From the NCBI GenBank assembly GCA_039819065.1, contig JBCBSS010000001.1:1-64000 (forward strand): a DNA stretch of 64,000 bases. Direction: 5' to 3'. The first letter of the stretch is position 1. Each line of letters opens with the position of its first letter. The DNA is from JBCBSS01 sp039819065. Its GTDB lineage: Bacteria > Bacteroidota > Bacteroidia > Cytophagales > Cyclobacteriaceae. Shown here in pieces: positions 49,148 through 58,415 of the stretch. The notes below the pieces were generated by a model. It ran no database searches and had not been told where the DNA came from. It saw only the letters and a list, made by a program, of their open reading frames with translations. The translations under genes and the position numbers were made by a program.

Positions 49148-51868
49148 ATGAGCAAGCTATATCTATGTCTTATATGCATAGCCATATCCTTTTCGTGCCT
49201 CGGGCAAAGCATTCTTTCTAAAAAAATATCAGCTCAATACCAGGATCGCCCCTTGATAGAGGTCTTGGATGACCTGAATAGCAAACACCGGCTCAATCTG
49301 TATTTCAAGAGAGAGTGGATTCCTGATCAAAACGTAACCATCTCGCTAGACAGCACCTCGGTTGATGAAGTAATCAATCAAGCATTAAAAGATTCGGGCT
49401 TAGCATACTTATCCTATAATGACTATGCTATTGTCATTGCACGCGAAAGCGATCTCAAAAAGCAATTCAGCCAAGATTATTTCACGCTGAGAAGAACGCA
49501 AAAAGAGGAAGCTGAAACGGTAGTATCTGTCGATAATGTGGTAACCATCGGGAAGTTAAGTAACGATGGTACTGTAAGGGATGCCACACTCACGGGAAGG
49601 GTATCCGTCGATGGTAAAGACGAGCCTTTGGTTGGAGTGGTAGTGTATATTGAAAAGCTCAATTTATCTACCACTACTGATGTGGATGGCAATTACAGAC
49701 TTAAAGTTCCTGCTGGCAATCACGTCATAGAGGCGCGGATTCTAGGTTTTGATCCCAAAACACAGTACATCAGAGTAAACGGTAACGGCCGTTTTGACAT
49801 TGCTATGGCAGAAGAGGCCATCGAACTTGACGAAATCGTGGTCAGTGGTGTAGCGGATGATAATAATGTTAGTTCAGTTCAAATTGGGGTAGAGCGACTC
49901 TCACCTATTAAGATCAAGGAAATCCCTTCTTTTTTAGGAGAAGCTGATGTTGTGAGAAGCATTTTGACACTCCCGGGTGTAAGTACAGTGGGGGAAGGTG
50001 CTACGGGCTTCAATGTGAGAGGAGGTAGTATTGATCAGAACCTTGTGATGCAAGATGGTGCATTGGTTTTCAATTCATCACACGCACTTGGTTTCTTTTC
50101 TGTTTTCAATCCTGACATCATCAAAAATGTCACCTTATATAAAGGTAATATCCCAGCACAGTATGGCGGCCGCCTTTCATCGGTACTGGAGGTCGAAACA
50201 CGTGACGGAGATTATAGAAAAGTAAAAGGCCAGGGAGGTGTAGGCCCAGTTTCGAGCCGTTTCACGCTGGAAGGCCCTTTAGTTAAAGATAAGCTGTCAT
50301 TCATGGTGGCTGGAAGGTCATCATATTCTGATTGGATTGTGAGGCGGTTCCCTGATTTTCGTGAAAGCTCAGTTTTCTTCTATGATGCCAATGCTAAGCT
50401 AAGCTATCGCCTTTCGGACAATGCTTCATTATCAGGTTCTTATTATAGGAGTTTTGATCGCTTTAAGTTTACCAACAGATTCGGCTTTAGTTGGTCTACC
50501 ACAACGGCCAATGCTTCTTTTCTAAAAGTGGTCAACCCACAATTGACTTTATCATCGCTGGTGAGCTATGGAGAAATTGATAATTCGTCTTTTGATACAG
50601 AAAGTGTTGATGCTTTTGAACTCAACAATGGTCTGGAGTACTTAAAGTTTAGGCAAGACTTCTACCTTTCATATTTTGAGAATCACAGCATCATTGTGGG
50701 TGCAGAGTTGATCAACTATGAGGGGCAACCGGAAATTATACGGCCTGATGGAGATAGGTCTTCCATAATACCCGAAGAGGTAAGCAAGGATAGAGGAAGA
50801 GAGTTGGCCTTCTACATTAATGATGAAATCGAGGTCAATGATAAAATTTCACTTTCCGTGGGGCTAAGGTATAGCAGATTCCAGAACCTAGGCGCGGATG
50901 AGGTTTTTGTCTATCAACCTGGGGTAGAAAGGTCTGTCAATAATATCATTGACACACTTAGTTTTTCTGATGGTGATGTGATTGAAACTTTTGACGGATG
51001 GGAACCTAGAGTGTCCTTTAAGTATAGCATCAATTCAACCAGTTCCATCAAGGCGAGCTATAATCGTATCAATCAATACATTCACCTGATATCGAACACG
51101 GCTGCTGCTGTACCTAATGACCTCTGGCAAGTGAGTAACCCTCACATTCCGTCCCAAAAAGCAAACAACTTCTCACTGGGTTATTTTGAAAACTTCAAGT
51201 ACAACGTCTGGGAATCTGGTGTGGAGGTGTTCTACAAGTCAATAGAAGATGTGGTAGAATACAGGGACTTGGCTGATTTGATCCTTAACCCTGCATTGGA
51301 AACAGAGCTTTTAAATGGTACAGGTACATCTTATGGTGCTGAGTTGAGCATCAATAAGAAAAAGGGTAAGTTGAATGGTGCCTTTTCTTATACCTATGCA
51401 AGAAGGTTCAATCAAATCATGGAAACGGCCACACAGGAATCAATCAACAGAGGACAACGTTTCCCAGCCAACTTTGACAAGCCACATACGGTCAATTGCA
51501 ACATCAATATCAAACTCAAAAAGCAAAGCACTATAGCATTTAACTTCACCTATAGTACAGGTAGGCCAGTGACGGCTCCTACTTCGAATTACTTCTTGGG
51601 CAATGTGGTGGTGCCGAACTTCTCGGATAGGAATGAGTTCCGTATCCCGGACTACCACAGACTTGATCTGGCTTACACTTTCAGCCGGTCAAAAATCAAG
51701 AAGCAACGTTATCAATCTAGTTTTACTTTCTCGATCTACAACTTATATGGTCGGGACAATGCTTTTTCTGTCTTTTTCCAAAGAGACATAGAGAGTATAT
51801 CGAATGCCTTCAAATTAACCGTTCTGGGAAGTCCATTCCCAGCTATCACATATAATTTCAGTTTCTAG
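49148..51868 (+). CDS. TonB-dependent receptor with STN and carboxypeptidase-regulatory-like domains
   Basis: A 906-aa outer-membrane protein with a signal peptide (1-19, ending SCLGQ). Domains in order: STN (about 25-98, LIEVLDDLNSKHRLNLYFKREWIPDQNVTISLDSTSVDEVI), a carboxypeptidase-regulatory-like domain (about 145-225), a plug (about 240-370, with FNVRGGSIDQNLVMQDGALVF and YGGRLSSVLEV) and a barrel up to the C-terminal Phe (ITYNFSF). It is a TonB importer but not SusC: no SusD partner follows and it is shorter. STN domains usually signal to an anti-sigma factor, but no FecI/FecR pair is near. The DUF4249 gene starts 4 bp downstream. Confidence 0.93.
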   Translation: MSKLYLCLICIAISFSCLGQSILSKKISAQYQDRPLIEVLDDLNSKHRLNLYFKREWIPDQNVTISLDSTSVDEVINQALKDSGLAYLSYNDYAIVIARESDLKKQFSQDYFTLRRTQKEEAETVVSVDNVVTIGKLSNDGTVRDATLTGRVSVDGKDEPLVGVVVYIEKLNLSTTTDVDGNYRLKVPAGNHVIEARILGFDPKTQYIRVNGNGRFDIAMAEEAIELDEIVVSGVADDNNVSSVQIGVERLSPIKIKEIPSFLGEADVVRSILTLPGVSTVGEGATGFNVRGGSIDQNLVMQDGALVFNSSHALGFFSVFNPDIIKNVTLYKGNIPAQYGGRLSSVLEVETRDGDYRKVKGQGGVGPVSSRFTLEGPLVKDKLSFMVAGRSSYSDWIVRRFPDFRESSVFFYDANAKLSYRLSDNASLSGSYYRSFDRFKFTNRFGFSWSTTTANASFLKVVNPQLTLSSLVSYGEIDNSSFDTESVDAFELNNGLEYLKFRQDFYLSYFENHSIIVGAELINYEGQPEIIRPDGDRSSIIPEEVSKDRGRELAFYINDEIEVNDKISLSVGLRYSRFQNLGADEVFVYQPGVERSVNNIIDTLSFSDGDVIETFDGWEPRVSFKYSINSTSSIKASYNRINQYIHLISNTAAAVPNDLWQVSNPHIPSQKANNFSLGYFENFKYNVWESGVEVFYKSIEDVVEYRDLADLILNPALETELLNGTGTSYGAELSINKKKGKLNGAFSYTYARRFNQIMETATQESINRGQRFPANFDKPHTVNCNINIKLKKQSTIAFNFTYSTGRPVTAPTSNYFLGNVVVPNFSDRNEFRIPDYHRLDLAYTFSRSKIKKQRYQSSFTFSIYNLYGRDNAFSVFFQRDIESISNAFKLTVLGSPFPAITYNFSF

Positions 51869-51872
51869 GTAT

Positions 51873-52916
51873 ATGAGGAGATTAATTTATTCGTTAGCGC
51901 TAATTGTGTTGTACGCTGGCTGTGTAGAGCCTTTCGAATTTAGTTCAGCAGAAAATGAGGAGCTTTTGGTGATTGAGGGCAGTATCACTCAGTCGACAGG
52001 AACACACCAAATCATGTTGTCAAGAACAGCAGATTTTGGTGCTGGAAATGCAAAGAGAATACCCGGAGCCGAGGTGACCATCTTTGATGACTTAGGTGGT
52101 TCCGAGCGCTATGTAGAACTCGGTGCCGGGGTTTATTCCTTGAGAGGGGAAAATGTCCAAGGGGTTCCGGGCAGGACGTATTTCGTAGAAATCAGAATTG
52201 GTGATGACCTGTACAGATCTGAGCCTGAGACTATGCCGTTGGTACAACCAGCTGATAGTGTTTATTTCAGGGTGGCTGAAGAAACCGAAATATTGGAGTC
52301 AGGTGAAGAGAGATCTGATTTCTTCATTACCATATTCCTCGATTCGCCTATCAATCCCGAAGGTACTAGCAGTAATTTAAGATGGCAGATTGAGGAGATT
52401 TATTCTTTCGTAACGCTGCCCATACAACCGTTCAACGTAATCTTCACCTGTTACATACCAGTACCAGCCGACCCGCAGAGAATTATTCTGGCAGATGGAG
52501 AATTTATCGGCTCTAACCGGGTGGATGGTTTTGAATTATTCAAGAGGGACATCTTCCCCCCCGAGCAGTTCATATCAAGACACTTTTTTAACGTCTATCA
52601 AATTTCGCAAACCGATCGGGCCCAGGTTTATTGGGAAGACATTCAAAAGGTAGCTAATCAGCAGGGCACCATATTCGATCCACCACCGGCACCCGTACGA
52701 GGTAATGTATTCAATGTGAATAACCCGGACGAACTTGTACTAGGATATTTTTCTGCTCAAACCGTAGATACGGTAAGAACATTTACAACTCCGGGACTTC
52801 TGGAGCCCTTCGTGGTGGTAGACCCGTGTGATGGGCTTGATCCTATAGATTTATGCTTTAATTGCCGGACACCACAAGGATCAACTTTGACCAGGCCAAG
52901 TTACTGGGGAGACTAA
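51873..52916 (+). CDS. DUF4249 lipoprotein
   Basis: A 347-aa lipoprotein, lipobox YAGC (Cys17). The DUF4249 pattern is clear: EELLVIEGSITQSTGTHQIMLSRTADF near the N-terminus, then PGAEVTIFDDLGG, GVYSLRGENVQGVPGRTYFVEI, and the C-terminal Cys-rich end DLCFNCRTPQGSTLTRPSYW. The N-terminal half has an Ig-like fold. DUF4249 genes almost always follow a TonB receptor gene, so the protein is probably the surface partner of that receptor, as SusD is for SusC. It starts 4 bp after the receptor stop and ends 14 bp before the next gene. Confidence 0.9.
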   Translation: MRRLIYSLALIVLYAGCVEPFEFSSAENEELLVIEGSITQSTGTHQIMLSRTADFGAGNAKRIPGAEVTIFDDLGGSERYVELGAGVYSLRGENVQGVPGRTYFVEIRIGDDLYRSEPETMPLVQPADSVYFRVAEETEILESGEERSDFFITIFLDSPINPEGTSSNLRWQIEEIYSFVTLPIQPFNVIFTCYIPVPADPQRIILADGEFIGSNRVDGFELFKRDIFPPEQFISRHFFNVYQISQTDRAQVYWEDIQKVANQQGTIFDPPPAPVRGNVFNVNNPDELVLGYFSAQTVDTVRTFTTPGLLEPFVVVDPCDGLDPIDLCFNCRTPQGSTLTRPSYWGD

Positions 52917-52930
52917 AAGCTTAAGGACTA

Positions 52931-54682
52931 ATGAACAGATCAATAAAATCCACCTCAGCCTGTATCTCACTGATGCTCATGATCAGTGCAATATGCACAA
53001 CGGCACACGCTCAGGATGACACTCCTTTAAATCCCGAGCTGATCCACTTGCACACCGATAAACCATTTTATCTGGCTGGCGAGACGATGTGGTATAGGAC
53101 TTATTTTCTAAATGAGGATAAAAGTACCATACGCAGTAAGGTGCTTTACGTTGACATGATCGATCAAAGTGGTAATGTGGTGTTCGATCAGAAAGTAAAG
53201 ATCAATAAAGATGGTTTTACTTCGGGCAGTGTGGAATTGCCATTTGATCTTAAGGAATCATACTATTTGCTACGATGCTATACGAAGTGGAACTTGAACT
53301 TCCCGGTGGAGGCCATCTTCTCAAAAAAGATTGCTGTATATAATGAGTGGGAAAACCCAGTATCAGCTAATAGCTTCAGCGATAATAAGGTCGACACGTT
53401 GGATGTGAGCATTAATAACAATGGCTCACTGAAAGTTCAGGTTGAAAAAACATCAGGTGGAGGTGCTGGTGAAACTTCTATTGCTGTTTTAGTGACTGAT
53501 CAAAACGGCCAACCTGTATCAGCAAACCTTTCTGCATCAGTGGTCGATGCCACTGTTGTTTCTCCTGCCTCGACTCATGACATTGCTACCACTCAGACTG
53601 GCTACCAGCGCATCAAGGACTTACAAGCAGAAGGTATAAGGGATTTCGAACACGAGGAAAATCTAGTCATTGCTGGCTTATTGTACGAACCCGAAACCGG
53701 TGAGAAAGTCACTTCTGATCTACTCATGGGCAATTTTATCAGAAACGGATGGTTCAGAAGTTCAGAGGCTGACGAAGCCGAGTTCCAGATTTTTATGCCT
53801 GATTTTTATGGCACCGAAAAGATTCAGGTCCATAACCTCAACCCTTATGGTGCTCCTGCCCCGACACTGGAAATCAATCGGTTTGCTGATCGGTTACCCA
53901 AGTTATCGGATGGCCAAAAACCTCCCAGAACTGATGAGATCAAGAAGTATATCTACCTGAGTTCTATTCGTAGAAAGTTTAACGAGATTTTCAGACCTGA
54001 GGAAGAAAACGAGGCCGGTAATAGTCAGGATAATGGCATAGAAGCCAAAGCAGCGACCCCCGACAAATTCTATGATGCGAATAAGTATAAGAATTTGAAA
54101 AACATAGAGGAGTTTATAGATGAGGTAATTGTTTCTGCCCATGTGTTAAAGAAAAACGTAGATGGCCGTTCTGTCAGAATCTTCAGCCCTGATATCTCCA
54201 GAAGGTATTCTTATCGCCCATGGTATATGGTCAATGGGTATTTCATCCCTGAAGAAAGTGCCGCCTTGGCCATCCCTATGAAGGAAGTAAAAAGCGTTAG
54301 CGTGTTCAATCGCAGGGAAAGTATTGAAAAGCACTTCCACCTGAATTTCGCGTTACGCGGTATCATTAGCATAGAAGTAAAAGAAAACTTCCTGCCTTTC
54401 ATACTGGAAGAGATTCAAGGCCTGATCGATTTCAAGGGTTTTGAACAACCACAGTCTTTTGAGGAGTATCGTAGCGCTAAATTCATAGATGGAAATCAGC
54501 CTAATTTTGAGCCACTGATTTACTGGTCGCCAGCTGTACAAACCGATCAAAATGGACGAGCGACATTCACTTTCAAGCACAACAATACGGTCGGGAATTT
54601 CATGATCTATGTTGAAGGCTTGTCAACCGGCGGCGAAAGCGGCAATGGCCATATGGTTTACGAAATCGAACTGCAGCCTTGA
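52931..54682 (+). CDS. MG2-domain protein with a plug-like middle region
   Basis: A 583-aa exported protein (signal about 1-27, ending TAHAQ). The N-terminus (about 35-140) is an alpha-2-macroglobulin MG2-like domain: LIHLHTDKPFYLAGETMWYRTYFL, FTSGSVELPFDLKESYYLLRCYTKW. The middle (about 380-455) resembles a TonB plug: NIEEFIDEVIVSAHVLKK, WYMVNGYFIPEESAALAIPMKEVKSVSVFNR. The C-terminus (LIYWSPAVQTDQNGRATFTF, about 535-554) looks like a macroglobulin strand domain. There is no barrel and no thioester motif. It is the third gene of the TonB receptor - DUF4249 unit. Confidence 0.7.
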   Translation: MNRSIKSTSACISLMLMISAICTTAHAQDDTPLNPELIHLHTDKPFYLAGETMWYRTYFLNEDKSTIRSKVLYVDMIDQSGNVVFDQKVKINKDGFTSGSVELPFDLKESYYLLRCYTKWNLNFPVEAIFSKKIAVYNEWENPVSANSFSDNKVDTLDVSINNNGSLKVQVEKTSGGGAGETSIAVLVTDQNGQPVSANLSASVVDATVVSPASTHDIATTQTGYQRIKDLQAEGIRDFEHEENLVIAGLLYEPETGEKVTSDLLMGNFIRNGWFRSSEADEAEFQIFMPDFYGTEKIQVHNLNPYGAPAPTLEINRFADRLPKLSDGQKPPRTDEIKKYIYLSSIRRKFNEIFRPEEENEAGNSQDNGIEAKAATPDKFYDANKYKNLKNIEEFIDEVIVSAHVLKKNVDGRSVRIFSPDISRRYSYRPWYMVNGYFIPEESAALAIPMKEVKSVSVFNRRESIEKHFHLNFALRGIISIEVKENFLPFILEEIQGLIDFKGFEQPQSFEEYRSAKFIDGNQPNFEPLIYWSPAVQTDQNGRATFTFKHNNTVGNFMIYVEGLSTGGESGNGHMVYEIELQP

Positions 54683-54859
54683 CCGGTATTTGGTTATTGC
54701 TAGACCAAGTGATTTAATACAACTGTTGTAGCTATTTCAACTCCCATGAATCAGGATTGCCATCTTGATCGTTTGTGAAGACACAAACTACGGCTGAAAA
54801 ACTAACAGGTCGCACCTATGGCTCTTATTGGTATTGACTTCATTGTTTATCCCCTTGAA

Positions 54860-54881
54860 TTCCCCCTAACATTAGGGGGAA
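54860..54881. repeat. Palindromic repeat, TTCCCCCTA type (second copy)
   Basis: TTCCCCCTA, ACAT, TAGGGGGAA, with flanks like those of the copy at 130-151. Confidence 0.6.
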
Positions 54882-54970
54882 ACTTCCCAGAATAACAGAA
54901 CCGCCTAATGAGAAAGAATTCTATTTTGATGCCTTTGTTGGAGTTAATTTCAACAAGCCTAGACAACTCA

Positions 54971-54994
54971 TTTGTTGGTGTTTTCACCAACAAA
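54971..54994. repeat. Hairpin TTTGTTGGTG-TTTT-CACCAACAAA
   Basis: A perfect 10-bp stem related to the hairpin at 38454-38477. Confidence 0.55.
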
Positions 54995-55252
54995 GGCTGT
55001 AAATTGACAGGTCGCGCCTACGACGCTTATAGATAGAGTCTACATTGATAATCTATAGACAGGTCGTCCCTACAGGACTCCCTATTATAGCCAAGACCAT
55101 CTAATGAGAAAGGAATTCAATTTAAAGATACTATTACCACAATTTGACTGCCTACTTGCAAAGGCAGGTCTTTACCTGAGCCCTTAAATTGACGGCCATG
55201 GTGCAGACGCAAATGAGAACTGCTAAAAATCAATACACTTAACCCACTTGAG

Positions 55253-55286
55253 CAAAAAAAGAAGTCGGACGTTTCCATCCGACTTC
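55253..55286 (-). terminator. Rho-independent terminator of the amylase gene
   Basis: On the reverse strand GAAGTCGGA, an 8-nt loop and TCCGACTTC are followed by a run of seven T residues. It lies 54 bp downstream of the GH13 amylase stop codon. Confidence 0.88.
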
Positions 55287-55308
55287 CCAATTCTTATACA
55301 TTAAAACC

Positions 55309-55328
55309 GTCAGGTCTTTCAACCTGAT
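55309..55328. repeat. GTCAGGT hairpin (second copy)
   Basis: GTCAGGTCTTTC then AACCTGAT, the same element as at 11528-11547 with two changes. Confidence 0.5.
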
Positions 55329-55339
55329 AGTCAGCATAT

Positions 55340-58195
55340 TTAGTTATTCACGAACAGTCTCTTAATGACGTGACCATTTTCGCCTGCTATATCGATCATA
55401 TACAATCCATTGGTCAGGTCAGCGGTATTGATTCGCACTTCTTCATTGACTCCGAATTTTCCAAAGTCTTTGCGAATTACCGGGTTGCCTATCACATCAT
55501 AAATCGTTATCTCAGCAGTTGAACCTAGTTCTGTTCCAAACTCCACAATCACAAAGCCTTCGGAAGGGTTAGGATAAACGTTTACAAAACGTGCCAGCTC
55601 CTCATTGTTGAGTCCGACCACATCATCATCGTCATCATCTCCGTCCTGATTTTCTTTAGGGAATACAGACACCAGGTCGGTACCCGGAGATTCTAATTGT
55701 TGTGTGGTGTAAATCCTGAACTCACCTGGAGACAGGTTGATCATTTCGCTGGTATTGGTGACAGTGAAGGTAGAATCAAAGAAGTAATCATGCCATTCAC
55801 CTGTCTGGCTGAAATTTGGATCGATTTCATTCTCTTCAAGTCCGAAGTTACCAATGATCACTATGTCCATATCAGCATGAGCAATATTGATGCGCTTGGT
55901 TTGGCCCGTCTGGCTAAAGTTGTAAGTTCCTTCATTAATCACCTGAGGGAAGTCATTCCTGATTTTCAGAATACCCGCTGTGGTGGCATATAATTTCTGG
56001 CGCTCTGGATCATCATAGTAACCAAGGCTACCATCTCCCCAAACCAATGGTTTTTCTCCTGTTCTACCGTTAAAGTTGATATCAATATCGTAGCCCAATT
56101 CCTGGAACTGCCACAGCATTTTAGGGCCTGGTGTAAGGAAAAAGAATGCAGAAGCCATTTTCACACGGTTCAACCCTATCTCCAGATTCATCACATCATA
56201 GTCACCTTCTGAAGCACCACTCACCATATTCTCATACATCAAACGCTCTTCATCGTGGCTCTCCATGTAGTTCACATAAGCGCGATTGTCCATATTGAAT
56301 ATGGTAGCGGATGGGGTTTGTCCTGATATGAGAGGCCTGAAGGCAAAATTAAGATTACCCCAAAGTAACATGCCTTCGTCGGCCAATACCTGCTCTTCAG
56401 AGCCATCGGCAAAATGCTCAAGTATGACATAAGCCGTTGGGTCTGATTCCCAGATCACTTCGGCCATTCTGGTAAGGATATCAATTCTGGACTGATCAAA
56501 TTGTCCCCAAGCGCCAACATCTCCCGGGTCTTTACCTTGGTTTTGTGTAAACCCTTTAGACAAGTCGAAGCGGAAACCATCAAAGTGGTACTCTTCTATC
56601 CAGTAGGTATTCACCGAATCCATGTAGTCCCTGGTGTACTGGCTTTCATGGTCAAAGTCATAACCCACATTGAACGGGTGGGTGGCGTCTATATTGAACC
56701 ACGGGTTCAAACCGGTCGGCTTGAAAAGGTCAAAGTTGAAATGTATACGTGCTAATGGACTTTGACCGAAGTGGTGGTTCAATACCATATCCAAAATAAC
56801 AGCGAATCCTTTTTGATGAGCAATTTGAATAAAGGTCTTCAAGTCGTTCTTAGTACCATAATATTTATCTGGGGCAATGGCATACGAAGGGTTATACCCC
56901 CAACTGGAGTTGCCTTCAAATTCCATAATGGGCATCAATTCTATGGCATTGACTCCTAAACGCTGAAGGTAATCCAGTGAATCGATCAGGTCTTTATAAT
57001 CGTGAGAACCGACAAAATCCCTAACCAATAGTTCATAAACTACCAGGTCTTCTTTGTCGGGTTTTACCCAAGTATCTTCACTAGCCGCCCATGCGAATGG
57101 TGTTTGCCCAGTTTGGAAAGTAGTCGCTATTTCGTTTTCCGTACGAGTATATTCAATCAAGTTCGGATAAACAGAATCCGGTATGAATTCGTCATTCCAA
57201 GGGTCAGCTACCTTATCTGCATAAGGGTCTCCTATTTTAATAGTCCCATCTACCCAATATTGGAAAATGTATTCTTGACCTGGGGTAAGCCCTGTAATTT
57301 CCAGCCAATAGGTTTCATTATCAGGATCACGCTTCATTTGATAGTCATTGCTCAATTCGAAGTTGGTGAAATCGCCAACTACATAACAACGCGTCCTGAA
57401 CGGTGCCTGAAGCACTAAAGTCACTTTAGTTTGATCAGTGTCGTCATAGTTAATACCCAACTGCAATCCGGCTGGAAGTGCTTCTATCACATTGTCCTGA
57501 GCAATAAAGAATTCTATGTCGCGATTGATTTCCACGTCATCTCCGGCAATCATACCTGTCACCCTAACACTTACCGTCTCATTCATATTTACTGTGTAGG
57601 TAGACTGAATAGTGGTAGCATTGGTGACAGAGGCAACTGACATATTATTAATGAACATTTCCATGTCACCTGCACTGGAGGCTTCAGCTGTGATAGTTAC
57701 TTCCTGCCCTTGGGTTACGAAATTGACAGAATTAGGGTCAGATGGTGAAGTAAGTGTAATGAAATTACCCGGATCAATATCGATAAAAACATCTTCAGTC
57801 TGGGCTGTGCCATCTTCGTTCTTTAGGAGTAATCCTAACCTAGTAACCCTGGTACCGTCAGGTATACCATAATAAGATCTTGGGGTCAGTGTTATTTGCC
57901 AACGGTCGTTTCCAATTGAGGTCATTCTACCTGGTTCAAACGCTACTCCAAAATTGTTCTGACCGTCTGGTCCATATATAAATGCTTCAGACTCATCACC
58001 TGCTCCTGACCAGAGGAATACATCATCGGTCAGTCCTAGTAAACCTTGCGCTCTATCATCAGTTGACTGAGTGACATCAAAAGTTAAAGTGATCTCGTCA
58101 TCTACCGTTGGCAAAGTGGGGGATACCGTGACCACTTGAGCCATGGACACTTGGCAAATGAGCGTCGTTATCACTAAAAGTAAAGTTCTCTTCAT
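55340..58195 (-). CDS. GH13 alpha-amylase-type enzyme with T9SS sorting domain
   Basis: A 951-aa secreted enzyme. After the signal peptide (1-19, ending VSMAQ) come an N-terminal beta domain (about 20-150), an Ig-like region, and a CBM48/E-set-like domain (about 250-345, CYVVGDFTNFELSNDYQMKRD). The GH13 barrel (about 385-790) has DMVLNHHFG, GFRFDLSKG (nucleophile Asp), VILEHFAD (acid Glu) and NYMESHDEERL (third Asp). After a poly-Asp linker, the C-terminal 80 residues (VYPNPSEGFVIVEFG to HVIKRLFVN) are a T9SS type-A sorting signal. It should act on starch- or glycogen-like alpha-glucans at the cell surface or outside. It is divergent from the SusE/F-like gene. Confidence 0.92.
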   Translation of the reverse strand: MKRTLLLVITTLICQVSMAQVVTVSPTLPTVDDEITLTFDVTQSTDDRAQGLLGLTDDVFLWSGAGDESEAFIYGPDGQNNFGVAFEPGRMTSIGNDRWQITLTPRSYYGIPDGTRVTRLGLLLKNEDGTAQTEDVFIDIDPGNFITLTSPSDPNSVNFVTQGQEVTITAEASSAGDMEMFINNMSVASVTNATTIQSTYTVNMNETVSVRVTGMIAGDDVEINRDIEFFIAQDNVIEALPAGLQLGINYDDTDQTKVTLVLQAPFRTRCYVVGDFTNFELSNDYQMKRDPDNETYWLEITGLTPGQEYIFQYWVDGTIKIGDPYADKVADPWNDEFIPDSVYPNLIEYTRTENEIATTFQTGQTPFAWAASEDTWVKPDKEDLVVYELLVRDFVGSHDYKDLIDSLDYLQRLGVNAIELMPIMEFEGNSSWGYNPSYAIAPDKYYGTKNDLKTFIQIAHQKGFAVILDMVLNHHFGQSPLARIHFNFDLFKPTGLNPWFNIDATHPFNVGYDFDHESQYTRDYMDSVNTYWIEEYHFDGFRFDLSKGFTQNQGKDPGDVGAWGQFDQSRIDILTRMAEVIWESDPTAYVILEHFADGSEEQVLADEGMLLWGNLNFAFRPLISGQTPSATIFNMDNRAYVNYMESHDEERLMYENMVSGASEGDYDVMNLEIGLNRVKMASAFFFLTPGPKMLWQFQELGYDIDINFNGRTGEKPLVWGDGSLGYYDDPERQKLYATTAGILKIRNDFPQVINEGTYNFSQTGQTKRINIAHADMDIVIIGNFGLEENEIDPNFSQTGEWHDYFFDSTFTVTNTSEMINLSPGEFRIYTTQQLESPGTDLVSVFPKENQDGDDDDDDVVGLNNEELARFVNVYPNPSEGFVIVEFGTELGSTAEITIYDVIGNPVIRKDFGKFGVNEEVRINTADLTNGLYMIDIAGENGHVIKRLFVNN

Positions 58196-58282
58196 AACGT
58201 TCTTCTTTAGGGTTCGTCCGAAATTAAGCGATTATATCGGTCAAAGAAAAGTGATTAAGTGCGATTTTCTCAAACCAAAAAA

Positions 58283-58298
58283 ATGCAATCGTTTGCAT
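58283..58298. promoter_or_regulatory. Candidate LacI-family operator in the amylase/SusE-like divergent promoter
   Basis: ATGCAATCGTTTGCAT is a palindrome broken at only one central pair, with a central CG. Its reverse complement ATGCAAACGATTGCAT matches the site at 28413-28428 at 14 of 16 positions. It lies 87 bp upstream of the amylase start and 117 bp upstream of the SusE/F-like start, and can control both. Confidence 0.6.
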
Positions 58299-58415
58299 AA
58301 AAAATTATCCTGAAAACGTCTCTTTAGTACATATGATATTTGTAAAATCTCGGACACTTTCATATTATTGTTTAGTTAGAAGTATTTGAAAAGTGATTTT
58401 TTAAAACGGTTTAAT

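Larger units (their letters stand above)
54683..55339. other. Gene-free spacer with several REP-like repeats
   Basis: I see no gene in these 657 bp. The spacer holds a TTCCCCCTA palindrome (54860-54881), a TTTGTTGGTG hairpin (54971-54994), three diverged copies of ACAGGTCG(C/T)xCCTA (54807, 55000 and 55059), two copies of CTAATGAGAAAG(G)AATTC (54906, 55103), a terminator (55261-55286) and a GTCAGGT hairpin (55309-55328). Several of these match elements in other spacers of the window. Confidence 0.6.

Noticed and set aside
49148..51868. SusC-type transporter
   Set aside because: No SusD follows, it has an STN domain and it is shorter; a DUF4249 partner is present instead.
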